Shown piece by piece: positions 35,771 to 44,167 of a stretch of 63,827 nt of DNA. A program made the translations under genes and the position numbers. Under the pieces are notes generated by a model. The model saw only the letters and a list, made by a program, of their open reading frames with translations, did no database searches and was not told where the DNA came from. This DNA is from Geobacteraceae bacterium. GTDB lineage: Bacteria > Desulfobacterota > Desulfuromonadia > Geobacterales > Pseudopelobacteraceae. The stretch spans positions 1 through 63,827 of the forward strand of contig JANXYR010000066.1 of assembly GCA_025355965.1 (NCBI GenBank). Reading direction: 5' to 3'. Each line of letters opens with the position of its first letter. The first letter of the stretch is position 1.

Positions 35771-38734
35771 TCAACGCGACCTACTGGCTTTCCTCAACAC
35801 TTCCCGCAAATGCTCAAAGTTATAAGGTTTGTTGATCATACCGGCTATCTCTTCACGGGGAATCTTCGAGTCGATTTCACCATCACCAAAACCGCTGGAG
35901 ATAATTATCGGCAGCTGCGGGTCAAGCTGTTTCAGTTTATAGAACAGTTCATAACCATTCATGACCGGCATACCCATGTCGGTCATTACCAGGGTGATTT
36001 CAGCGGCGTTCTGCTGGTACAGTTCCAACGCCTCCTTGCCGTTTGCGGCACAAAGTACGGTGAATCCCAGCTTCTGTAGCAGTTCAGTTGCAATCAATTT
36101 GACCTGCTCTTCATCCTCGGCTAGCAGTATGGTGCCGCTGCCATGCCATGCCAATGAAACTGCATTATGGCGAGCTTCCACTGCTTCAGATTCACTGAGC
36201 TGAACAGGCAGATAGAATTTGAAGGTCGTACCATGTCCCGGTTGGGTCTCCAGTTGTAATGCCCCATTATGTGCCTTAATGATGCCGAGTACTGCCGACA
36301 TCCCCAGGCCACGACCGGTAAATTTGGTCGTATAGAACGGATCGAAGATTTTGCTTCTGGTGGCGTCATCCATGCCGCAACCGTTATCGGTGACTTCAAA
36401 ACAGATATAGCGCCCGACCGGTATGATTTTGCCGCTATGATCCCTCTCTGAATGCTCCGCCTTGATCTCCGCCTTTGTCAGCAAGACGTGTACCTCACCT
36501 TCTGCATCACCAATAGCTTCTGCTGCATTGATGATCAGATTCATGACCACCTGCCGGAGTTGACTGGCATCACCCATAATGAAGGGGATATCGGCTCCAA
36601 GTTCCGGTCTGATCACTACATTCTTTTGGACGGTCGTTTTCAGCATGGCGACCATTTCATCCACCAGCATCCATAAATTGACCTGAGTCCAGGTAAGTGT
36701 AGCTTTACCGGCGTATGCCAGCATCTGGCGGCACAATGCAGCGGCGCGTTCAGCGGCTTTTTCTATTTCCGGGATATGTTTTTCGGCATCCTCATAATCC
36801 ATCTTGGTCAGAGAGCAATATCCGATGATGATCGCCAGGATGTTGTTGAAGTCGTGGGCTATGCCTCCGGCCAGTATGCCGAGGCTTTCGAGTTTCTGGG
36901 CAGATATAAACTGATTTTCAAGTTCCTGGCGTTCTTCGGCCAGACGAATTTTTTCGGTTATATCTTGGTTGACGCCGATCATACGCTCTGCTGTTCCGTC
37001 TGAACTTCTTATTACAATGGCATTGCCCTTGAGATGCTTAACTGTGCCATCAGGATGCAGGACTCGAAATACGGTATTGAATTCCTGCTCCCCGTTTAGT
37101 GCTGCCTGGCTTGCAGCAACAGCAGACTCCTTGTCTTCCGGATGAAGCCCGTTCAGCCATGCATCAACGGTTTTGGGAAATGCCTCCCTTGTAATCCCAT
37201 ATAACTCGAACATTTGGTCATCCCAATACATCTGATTATCACGAATGTTCCAATCCCACACAGCAAGACGAGCCGCCAATGTCGCCAACTGGAGTCGCTG
37301 CGTTTGCATCTTCAGTTGCTCTTCTGCCTGTTTGCGTTTGCTGATTTCAACAAACGTTGCGACAAAATGGTCAGGTTTGTACTGGTAAGCAACAATGTCG
37401 TACCAACGATTATTATATTGAAGAAACTGCTCAACGTGCTTGGTTTCGCCGGTTTTAGCAACATGGCCATAGGTGCCGATCCAGTCAAACGGGTCTTTCT
37501 CAATGCCGGGAAACGCTTGAGTAACAGTTTTTCCTCTGGGATCAACACCGGTCAATTTAAAGTAATTGTCGTTGGCATCTATAAAGGAATAATCAACCGG
37601 TTTACCGGCTTCATCATAGATCATGCTGTGATAGGCCACACCGATCGGGCCGTTATCGAAGAGTGCCCGGAACTTCCACTCGGTATCCAGAAGCTGATCA
37701 TTCTGGCTGAGAAGCTCCTCTTCATTCATCTGCAATTCTTCGTTCTGTTCCTGAAGTTTGGTTTTAAGCTCCAGCAGGGCTTCTTCCGCCTTTTTGCGCT
37801 CGTCAATTTCTATCAGAAGATGCGACGTTTTTACTTTTACCTGCCGTCTCAGGAGGGCGATGAATCCGATAGCGAGAAGCAGTGCGGCAGCAACACCCGA
37901 TAAAGCCCAGTAAACTTCTTTCCGATTTTTGTGATTATTTTTGCCCAGCAGATGTTCAAGCTCACGATTATAAATGGAAGCCTTGTCCGCCTTCATCTCC
38001 GCTATATCCCGGTCAAGGGCTGCGATCAGATCACCGTTTTTACCTTCGTTTACCGCATATCCCAGTTTTACCGGATTAAAGATGATTGGTGTTTGTTCCA
38101 AACGCCGACCGGCTTCATTCAGCATATCGTATAGATTGCCACTTACTCCGACATCAGCCTTACCACTTTCAACAGCTTTGAATACATCAGGATACTGATC
38201 AACCTCTTGTATCTTGACATTCTTCAGGTGGAATTGCCTGACAAGTTCCTTGAAGCCCGTCAAATAGACATCACCTTTCAGTGCACTGACATTTTTGTCT
38301 TCAAGGTCCAAAAGAGATGTGATTTTTGACCCTCCCGGTTTGAAGATCAGCCCCCAGTCCAGCAGCAGAAATTCCTTAGGGAAGTCCATGTACTTGTCCC
38401 GCTCTTCGGTGTAGGCGATGCAGAGGACCATGTCTATCTTGTCACTCTTGAGGCGGTCCAATCCCTCCTGCCAAGTTCCAGGCACATACTGCATATCCCA
38501 ATGTTCTTTTTCCGCAACACGATTGAGCATGTCCACGAAAAACCCATGAGCCGTGCCATCCTTATCAGAATATGCCAGCGGCTTGTTATCATAGACACCA
38601 ACTCTTACGGTGCGACCGGCAGCATGGGAGCAGGTAACGGAGAGCAGAGTTGCGGCGACCACCATCACAAAGGTGAAAATGGTGCTGAGGAGTGAAATTT
38701 TACTTGCAAGACGTGCTGAGCGAGTCGGGTACAT
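35771..38734 (-). CDS. Hybrid histidine kinase with periplasmic solute-binding sensor
   Basis: 987 residues from ATG 38734, which has GGAGGTGCC upstream; a longer frame reaching 38818 would enter the leader hairpin. Signal/anchor ~15-38, then a family-3 solute-binding (SBP_bac_3) sensor ~42-265 (TVRVGVYDNKPLAYSDKDG), TM ~277-296, coiled coil ~305-350, two PAS domains (~352-470 and ~485-600), HisKA with phospho-acceptor His627 (LAGGIAHDFNN), and HATPase with NLIINAAEA, DNGCGM and GRGLGMSAV. The C-terminal receiver has AEDEE, MTDMGMPVMNG and INKPYN. It likely senses a small polar solute such as an amino acid. No separate output regulator is adjacent. Promoter and leader are near-identical to those of the next kinase. 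Confidence 0.93.
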   Translation of the reverse strand: MYPTRSARLASKISLLSTIFTFVMVVAATLLSVTCSHAAGRTVRVGVYDNKPLAYSDKDGTAHGFFVDMLNRVAEKEHWDMQYVPGTWQEGLDRLKSDKIDMVLCIAYTEERDKYMDFPKEFLLLDWGLIFKPGGSKITSLLDLEDKNVSALKGDVYLTGFKELVRQFHLKNVKIQEVDQYPDVFKAVESGKADVGVSGNLYDMLNEAGRRLEQTPIIFNPVKLGYAVNEGKNGDLIAALDRDIAEMKADKASIYNRELEHLLGKNNHKNRKEVYWALSGVAAALLLAIGFIALLRRQVKVKTSHLLIEIDERKKAEEALLELKTKLQEQNEELQMNEEELLSQNDQLLDTEWKFRALFDNGPIGVAYHSMIYDEAGKPVDYSFIDANDNYFKLTGVDPRGKTVTQAFPGIEKDPFDWIGTYGHVAKTGETKHVEQFLQYNNRWYDIVAYQYKPDHFVATFVEISKRKQAEEQLKMQTQRLQLATLAARLAVWDWNIRDNQMYWDDQMFELYGITREAFPKTVDAWLNGLHPEDKESAVAASQAALNGEQEFNTVFRVLHPDGTVKHLKGNAIVIRSSDGTAERMIGVNQDITEKIRLAEERQELENQFISAQKLESLGILAGGIAHDFNNILAIIIGYCSLTKMDYEDAEKHIPEIEKAAERAAALCRQMLAYAGKATLTWTQVNLWMLVDEMVAMLKTTVQKNVVIRPELGADIPFIMGDASQLRQVVMNLIINAAEAIGDAEGEVHVLLTKAEIKAEHSERDHSGKIIPVGRYICFEVTDNGCGMDDATRSKIFDPFYTTKFTGRGLGMSAVLGIIKAHNGALQLETQPGHGTTFKFYLPVQLSESEAVEARHNAVSLAWHGSGTILLAEDEEQVKLIATELLQKLGFTVLCAANGKEALELYQQNAAEITLVMTDMGMPVMNGYELFYKLKQLDPQLPIIISSGFGDGEIDSKIPREEIAGMINKPYNFEHLREVLRKASRSR

Positions 38735-38765
38735 AAGGCACCTCCAAAAATGTGGCGCAAAAAAC

Positions 38766-38801
38766 AAAAACCGACGCACGGGAAAGCCGCGACGCCGGTT
38801 T
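38766..38801 (-). terminator. Attenuator-like hairpin in leader copy 1
   Basis: On the minus strand AACCGGCGTCGCGG pairs imperfectly with CCGTGCGTCGGTT around CTTTC and is followed by TTTTTGTTTTTT. It lies between the promoter and the ribosome site, so it would stop transcripts before the kinase unless read-through is allowed. Confidence 0.75.
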
Positions 38802-38857
38802 ATATTGGCATCAATCAAAATAATTGTTGACAGTGGTATTTGTCAGGAGGATTTTTT

Positions 38858-38885
38858 CTGTCTGTCTGTCTGTCTGTCTGTCTGT
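38858..38885. repeat. (CTGT)7 tetranucleotide tract, leader copy 1
   Basis: Seven perfect CTGT units (CAGA in the transcript), touching the -12 box of the sigma-54-type promoter and running through the expected start site into the 5' leader. Confidence 0.97.
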
Positions 38886-38900
38886 GCAAGATTGTTGCCC
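38885..38900 (-). promoter_or_regulatory. Sigma-54-type promoter, leader copy 1
   Basis: Minus strand GGGCAACAATCTTGCA. GG and GC are ten bases apart as in -24/-12 promoters, but the -24 box begins G instead of T. Confidence 0.65.
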
Positions 38901-39039
38901 ATATCGACACTCCATAACTTGGTTTGATGGTTGCAAAATATACCGTAATTAGTGTGGAAATCAACCTAAATCAAGAGGCATATGTCGAGTAGAGAATATG
39001 GGGCCGCCCACAAAATTATAATTCCAATTCCCGAAAACT

Positions 39040-39103
39040 AGGGACACTCCCCAGTTTTTTCTCATCCTCGACCTTTTTTGCAGGAAATACGGGAAGTGTC
39101 CCT
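39040..39103. repeat. Imperfect inverted repeat with tandem 17-mers beside it
   Basis: AGGGACACTCCCC (39040-39052) and GGGAAGTGTCCCT (39091-39103) pair at 12 of 13 positions across a 38-base gap. Immediately after come two tandem copies of TGTCCCTAATTTTACCT. It lies between the 3' end of the upstream kinase gene and leader copy 1. It looks like a degenerate mobile-repeat end; no transposase is present. Confidence 0.7.
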
Positions 39104-39142
39104 AATTTTACCTTGTCCCTAATTTTACCTAATTTTACTATG

Positions 39143-42100
39143 TTAATCACCCAATCCTTTGTAATCAAGCACTTCGCGCAGCTTATCAGCCAGGGTATCC
39201 ATGTTATAAGGTTTCTGGATGAAATTCACGCCTGTTTCCAGCACCCCGTGGTTAGCGATGACATTTGCCGTATATCCGGACATATACAAGCATTTGAGCT
39301 GCGGATAAAGAGATTGCAGCTTTTTAGACAACTCCTTGCCGTTCATCTCCGGCATGACCACGTCGGTCATGAGCAGGTGAATTTTGTCAGCATGTTCACT
39401 GGCAAGCCGTATGGCTTCTTTTGGGGTATTCGCCGCCAATATGGTGTAACCCTGTTTTCTGAGGATCATCGTAGTAATTTTAAGGATAGCCGGTTCATCT
39501 TCTACCAGGAGTATGGTTTCCTTGCCACGTTTAAATGGCTCTAACGTATCTATGGTTTGCGATTTCTCAACCTTGCCTGAATAACGTGGCAGATAGATCG
39601 TAAATGTAGTTCCCAAGCCAGGTTCGCTGTAAACATTAATGAAACCCTCGTTCTGCCTGACGATGCCATACACGGTTGCCAGACCGAGACCGGTGCCCTC
39701 TCCAGGCCCTTTGGTTGTAAAGAACGGCTCGAATATCTGCGCCATCGTTTCTTTGTCCATACCACAGCCATCATCGCTTACAGCGAGTCGGACGTACTCG
39801 CCCATCATAAACCCCGCATTTTGAGAGCAGTACTCCTCGTCTATGACGTTGCTGCCTGTCTCAATGGTTATCTTTCCAACATTGGCAATTGAATCACGGG
39901 CATTGACGCAAAGATTGGCCAGAATTTGGTCAATCTGAGACGGATCTACCTTTACCTCCCACAAATTCGGGGTTGGGTGCCAGTTGAGGCAGATATCTTC
40001 ACCAATCAACCGCTGTAGCATCTTGAGCATGCCTGAAACTGTTTCGTTCAGATCCAGGACTTTGGGGGCAACTGTCTGCTTGCGGGCAAACGCAAGTAAT
40101 TGACGCGTCAGGTCAGCCGAACGTTCCGACGACTTGATGATTTCATTAAGGTCATCGGCAATCGGGCTATCGGGAGCTATCTTCATCAACCCCAGTTGTG
40201 CATGGCCCATTATGATTGTCAGCATATTGTTGAAGTCATGCGCAACCCCACCCGCCAGGCGACCTATTGCCTCAATCTTTTGTGCATGCTGAAGTTGGGC
40301 TTCAAGAGTATGTTTTTCATCCTCGTGTCGCTTTTGCATCAAAGCAGCGCCAATGTGTCCGGCAACACCTTCCAGCAGTTCAAGCGAGTTAAGGGTTAAC
40401 ATGTCTTTTCGATAGCCGTTAAACTGGATCAGTCCGACTATCCTGTTTTCGTCTCGAATTGGCACCAGTGCCACAGAAGCGTAGTTATGGTGGATGCACT
40501 CGTTGCGTGGGTTAAGGCGTGGGTCTACATCATGTGGGAGACCAAGAAGCGGGAATGAATCATTTGTCCAGAAACTGCCCCCGGGGGTAAAAAGCGGATG
40601 GCCCGGCTCGCTTTTTCCGGTAATGACGAGTCCGCACGTACATTCAAGACATACATTGCCATCCTTATCCCGGCACACCCCTCCCTCTCTGTTTCGTTCG
40701 ATCAGGGAATTTTCCTTAAGCAGCAACTCGTTAGGGAAACCTTCTTCTGAGAAATATGGGTAGTCATCCCCCACCTGCAGGCGAATACCAACGGCATCAA
40801 ATCCAGTTTCCGTTTTAAGAATGGTTATTACTTTCGGTATTATATCCTTCAAACCACCCTGCTCGTTCATCAGCATTAGAACTTTCCTGCTCATATCCTT
40901 ATATGATTCAGTCAATTTGCGTTCGCTTATGTCTAAAAAGATGCATGCAAACTGATTCGCTGCAGGTCGAAATGCATTTACTTCGAAGTACCTGTTCAGT
41001 TCAGTGGAATAATTTTCGAAGTTGGCAGGCTCCCCTGTGAGAGCTACTTTGCCGTATATATCGATCCAGTGCTGCTCGGTGCCGGGCATCACCTCCTGAA
41101 CGGTCCGCCCTACAAGTTCTTCAGCCTTGAGACCTGTCAGTTTTTCAAAGGCCGGGTTTATGGCAAGAAAGCGATAGTCAATCGGTTTCCCCTGCTCGTC
41201 ACAGATGATCTCATGCAGTGCAAAACCATCCAGCATCTTGTTGAACAGCAGTCGATAGTCCTCTTCGGCCTTCTTGCGACTGGTGACATCCCGATTACTG
41301 GCGCGACGGCCCAGATACTTTCCATCATCACCTATGACAACGCGGCATGCATGAGCGATCCAGCGCACTTCGCCGGAACGGTTGATAATTCGAAATTCCC
41401 GCTCATGTGACCGAGAATCCTGCTTGCCTATTTCATTGAAGTGATGAGATGTTATGGCGAAGTCATCAGGATGGATAATCGCCTTTATGAGATTCGGATC
41501 ATTCATAAATTCTTCAGCGCTATAGCCGGTTATTTGTTCACATGACGGAGAGCAGTAAGCAAAACTACTGTCGGGGGTCAACCAATACTCCCAGTCATGC
41601 GTAAAGTTTGCCACCGTGCGATAGCGTTGCTCGCTCGCCTGCAACGCATTTTCTGCCAGCTTTTTTTCGGAGATGTCCTGAATGAAGCAGACAAATTGCC
41701 CGCTATTAACATAACGATACTGAACGCTGACCTCGACGTCAAAAAGGGAGCCGTCCTTACGTCGATGCTTTGAAGTGAAACGCTCATCACCCAACTCCAT
41801 GATTCGTTGGATGCGTATAGCTATATCGTCGGCAGTTTCAATGGCGTCCAAATCGAGTATATTCAACATCAGCAGTTCTTGCTCGCCATAGCCGCTCATA
41901 CGGCAATATGACTCATTGACTTCGAGAATACGCCCGCGCGTGTCTACCAGCCATACACCGTCTATGGCTGCCTGAAGAATAATCCGGTAACGTTCTTCAC
42001 TCTCACGCAGTCGTTTGTTCACTAATGCCTGCTCTGCCAACATCTGGGTAAATTTGGCAATGAATGACAGATTATTATGAAGCTGCTCTTCAGTGCAAAG

Positions 42101-42526
42101 AGGAACCTGGCGCATTGCTGCCATATATTCCTGTTCATCAAATCCGTATTGGTGGGCCTGTTTTTTGAAGTATGATTCGTCTGGAGGTTCCAGAAATAAC
42201 TGACCGGTGAATACATTGCCAAGGTGTTTTCCATCTACGATTATCGGAGTTGCAGTGTCGACAAGTCCCATCGGGCAACGGTAGATAAAATGGGACATGT
42301 TTTCAGTCAGCTTGGCGCCAATATGCAAATCACTTTCAATGCACTTATTTTCAGTATCAGGGTTCACGCGGTGGAATTTTGTGCAGATGTCCTGCCATGC
42401 AGTAGCTGTGAGGAGATTGCCTTCATTATCAATGATGGCAGAGGGCAAGCTGTGAACTGCGGCAAGTGAATTCAGTAATTCCTGAAGTTTGGGGACATCC
42501 AGCAGCTCTTTTAATTTGTAGTCCAT
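39143..42526 (-). CDS. Hybrid histidine kinase with PocR, three PAS and GAF sensors
   Basis: 1127 residues; AGGTGG precedes ATG 42526. No membrane segment, so it is cytoplasmic. PocR-type ligand domain 1-165 with C48, C62, C84 and C144 ([20 protein letters not shown]). PAS domains at ~178-295, ~305-420 and ~430-545, and a GAF-like domain ~565-745 with a [16 protein letters not shown] cysteine patch. HisKA with [13 protein letters not shown], HATPase with [16 protein letters not shown] and [13 protein letters not shown], and a C-terminal receiver with [16 protein letters not shown] and IQKPYN. PocR domains are reported to bind small hydrocarbon-derived ligands; the signal here is unknown. It shares its leader with the other kinase. 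Confidence 0.93.
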   Translation of the reverse strand: MDYKLKELLDVPKLQELLNSLAAVHSLPSAIIDNEGNLLTATAWQDICTKFHRVNPDTENKCIESDLHIGAKLTENMSHFIYRCPMGLVDTATPIIVDGKHLGNVFTGQLFLEPPDESYFKKQAHQYGFDEQEYMAAMRQVPLCTEEQLHNNLSFIAKFTQMLAEQALVNKRLRESEERYRIILQAAIDGVWLVDTRGRILEVNESYCRMSGYGEQELLMLNILDLDAIETADDIAIRIQRIMELGDERFTSKHRRKDGSLFDVEVSVQYRYVNSGQFVCFIQDISEKKLAENALQASEQRYRTVANFTHDWEYWLTPDSSFAYCSPSCEQITGYSAEEFMNDPNLIKAIIHPDDFAITSHHFNEIGKQDSRSHEREFRIINRSGEVRWIAHACRVVIGDDGKYLGRRASNRDVTSRKKAEEDYRLLFNKMLDGFALHEIICDEQGKPIDYRFLAINPAFEKLTGLKAEELVGRTVQEVMPGTEQHWIDIYGKVALTGEPANFENYSTELNRYFEVNAFRPAANQFACIFLDISERKLTESYKDMSRKVLMLMNEQGGLKDIIPKVITILKTETGFDAVGIRLQVGDDYPYFSEEGFPNELLLKENSLIERNREGGVCRDKDGNVCLECTCGLVITGKSEPGHPLFTPGGSFWTNDSFPLLGLPHDVDPRLNPRNECIHHNYASVALVPIRDENRIVGLIQFNGYRKDMLTLNSLELLEGVAGHIGAALMQKRHEDEKHTLEAQLQHAQKIEAIGRLAGGVAHDFNNMLTIIMGHAQLGLMKIAPDSPIADDLNEIIKSSERSADLTRQLLAFARKQTVAPKVLDLNETVSGMLKMLQRLIGEDICLNWHPTPNLWEVKVDPSQIDQILANLCVNARDSIANVGKITIETGSNVIDEEYCSQNAGFMMGEYVRLAVSDDGCGMDKETMAQIFEPFFTTKGPGEGTGLGLATVYGIVRQNEGFINVYSEPGLGTTFTIYLPRYSGKVEKSQTIDTLEPFKRGKETILLVEDEPAILKITTMILRKQGYTILAANTPKEAIRLASEHADKIHLLMTDVVMPEMNGKELSKKLQSLYPQLKCLYMSGYTANVIANHGVLETGVNFIQKPYNMDTLADKLREVLDYKGLGD

Positions 42527-42544
42527 TTGCCACCTCGAAAATAT

Positions 42545-42580
42545 AAAAACCGACGCACGGGAAAGCCGCGACGCCGGTTT
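42545..42580 (-). terminator. Attenuator-like hairpin in leader copy 2
   Basis: Same imperfect stem as in copy 1 with T-run TTTTTATATTTT on the minus strand, ending just before AGGTGG and the kinase start. Confidence 0.72.
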
Positions 42581-42635
42581 ATATTGGCATCAATCAAAAT
42601 AATTGTTGACAGTGGTATTTGTCAGGAGGATTTTT

Positions 42636-42707
<72 letters not shown>

Positions 42708-42878
42708 CTATCGGACACTCCATAACTCGGTTTGATGGTGGCAAAATATACAGTAATTTATGCGGAAATCAACCTAAATCAAGAGGCATATGTCGTGTAG
42801 AGAATATGGGGACGCCCACAAAATTATAATTCCAATTCCATATCAAAGCCCTCTCTTCGTTGGCTCGTCATCGGCTCC

Positions 42879-42950
42879 TCAACGTACATCAATCTGCGAC
42901 AATATTCCTGACGGTGCACCGAACAGCCAGACAACCAGTTGACGAGTCAT
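42879..42950 (-). pseudogene. 5' stub of a hipA-like toxin gene
   Basis: ATG 42950, three bases after the hipB stop, encodes MTRQLVVWLFGAPSGILSQI and then stops within three codons. This is the typical opening of HipA kinases (start, LVVW, GxxxGxL). The remaining ~400 residues are absent; leader copy 2 begins 40 bases further on. Confidence 0.7.
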
Positions 42951-42953
42951 TAT

Positions 42954-43175
42954 CTAGCCCTCCAGTCCTTCAACACAGAGATTACCACCCAGTGCATGAA
43001 GCACCCGGAGAATATTTTCCAGGCGAAGTGTTGGTTTGCCGGCTTCCAGTTCGACAATAAAACGCACACCGACACCTGAAACCAGAGCCAGCTGTGGTTG
43101 CGTCAAGCCCAGACGCTTGCGTGCGGTTCGTACTGCCAGGCCAAGTGAAATTGGAGTGTCTATGTTTGTAATCAT
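42954..43175 (-). CDS. HipB-like XRE-family antitoxin/regulator
   Basis: 73 residues from ATG 43175 (GAGGAAA upstream). A longer frame to 43448 has no conserved content and is rejected. A single helix-turn-helix covers ~8-65: LGLAVRTARKRLGLTQPQLA, LVSGVGVRFIVELEAGKPTL, followed by the C-terminal LRVLHALGGNLCVEGLEG, all typical of HipB proteins in hipBA operons. Its toxin partner is reduced to a stub, so it is an orphan antitoxin or a stand-alone repressor. Confidence 0.85.
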   Translation of the reverse strand: MITNIDTPISLGLAVRTARKRLGLTQPQLALVSGVGVRFIVELEAGKPTLRLENILRVLHALGGNLCVEGLEG

Positions 43176-44110
43176 AAATATTTCCTCTTTAGTACGATAG
43201 AAATTGTTTCTGCGGGATTTTGCAGAAATGATTTCGTAATCGTAATTATCCTGCTTATCAGGGTCGGGAAATATTACGCCATTAATTGCATAAAGCAAGT
43301 TATTATTCCTGATCGGGAAATAATTTGAGAGCTGACTTGGGTACAATGAAATATGTACCGAACGGGAAATGTTCGTTGAATGCATGTAGGTATAAATGAA
43401 AGACACCGTCCTTCTACCGAATGTAAAGCTTGTATTGAGTTTCAGCATGAGTTGATGTATTTTCTCGGATTATGCTGCTTCTAAACTCGGGTTATTGTCT
43501 TGCAGCATTCTTTATAACACAATGAAATAAATGATTTATATTTCTTTTTTACCCAAATAGTTTTCTATAAATTCTTTGTTTTTCTGGAGCGGTTTATGCC
43601 TTCCACTCACGGATCGACCTGCACATCGAAGTGCCTGCGGTGAAATACCGTGACCTGGCCGACCGGACCGAAGGCGAAAGTTCAGTAACCAGAGAGTACA
43701 TTCAATTGTTGCGTGGCCATGGATAATAAATTCACTTGTGATTTAGAAATGGAATAACTTCTAGGGAATATTACCTTTTTCTCTATTTAAGTGCTACATT
43801 TTTCAGCGGATTGCAGGATTTAGGTAATAGTCCAGACTTAAATCTTGACATTCCTGAGTAAAGAATCAGCGCCCATAGGGGGGCTTGAAATTTTTGCCAT
43901 AAATTGTGCACTCATTCCTGCTATCCCACAGTAAAACCTTGGGGCGTAACAGATGCAATTGCATCAACAAATGCCAATGTCATATCCGGCCTCGGCCTGC
44001 TGAACGTTACGAAATCGACTTTGCAACAATGGAGCGTTGCCGTGCGTCTTTACGATGAAGAATTGTTGTCGGTTTTTCACAGTGCCTGACAACCGTGAGA
44101 TCAATATCAA
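43176..44110. other. Long region without an intact gene
   Basis: About 930 bases, A/T-rich in its first half. It contains the hipB promoter area and a comM fragment (listed separately). A 61-codon frame at 43904-44089 has no family resemblance or ribosome site, and I do not call it. No tRNA or clear RNA structure was seen. Confidence 0.5.
43601..43725 (+). pseudogene. Fragment of a comM/yifB (Mg-chelatase-like ATPase) gene
   Basis: The frame FHSRIDLHIEVPAVKYRDLA followed by GESSVTREYI matches the conserved DRIDIHIEVPAV...GESS block of ComM/YifB proteins. About 30 codons are recognisable and the frame then ends at TAA. The rest of the gene is missing. Confidence 0.7.
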
Positions 44111-44162
44111 CAGCCAGCCGCAAAGTGCCCTGGTGTCTGCGAACAGCACTTTGCAAAGGCTG
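44111..44162 (+). repeat. Two-tier leader hairpin before the sensor-kinase gene
   Basis: GCAAAGTGC (44120-44128) and GCACTTTGC (44146-44154) are perfect complements. An outer CAGCC (44111-44115) pairs with GGCTG (44158-44162). The structure ends five bases before the GTG start and would cover the only ribosome-binding candidate, so it may hold translation down. Confidence 0.7.
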
Positions 44163-44167
44163 TAACC

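Larger units (their letters stand above)
38766..39031. repeat. Duplicated regulatory leader, copy 1 (before kinase 35771-38734)
   Basis: 266 bases nearly identical to 42545-42839 (copy 2). It holds, in minus-strand order, an upstream region with the direct repeat TTGATTT-AGG-TTGATTT (around 38959-38975), a sigma-54-type promoter, the (CTGT)7 tract, an anti-Shine-Dalgarno-like CCTCC, and a terminator-like hairpin. The copies differ by scattered substitutions and by tract length. Confidence 0.95.

Noticed and set aside
38998-39015. CCGCCCAC similarity to the 3' end of tRNA-Arg as a possible att site
   Set aside because: Only eight bases match before divergence, and the other leader copy reads ACGCCCAC; too short to support an attachment site.
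38766-39031. c-di-GMP (GEMM) riboswitch in the kinase leaders
   Set aside because: The conserved GEMM bases and two-stem layout are not found; only a terminator-like hairpin is visible.
43904-44089. 61-codon plus-strand frame in the gap before the sensor kinase
   Set aside because: No ribosome site, no family resemblance and it runs to the leader hairpin.
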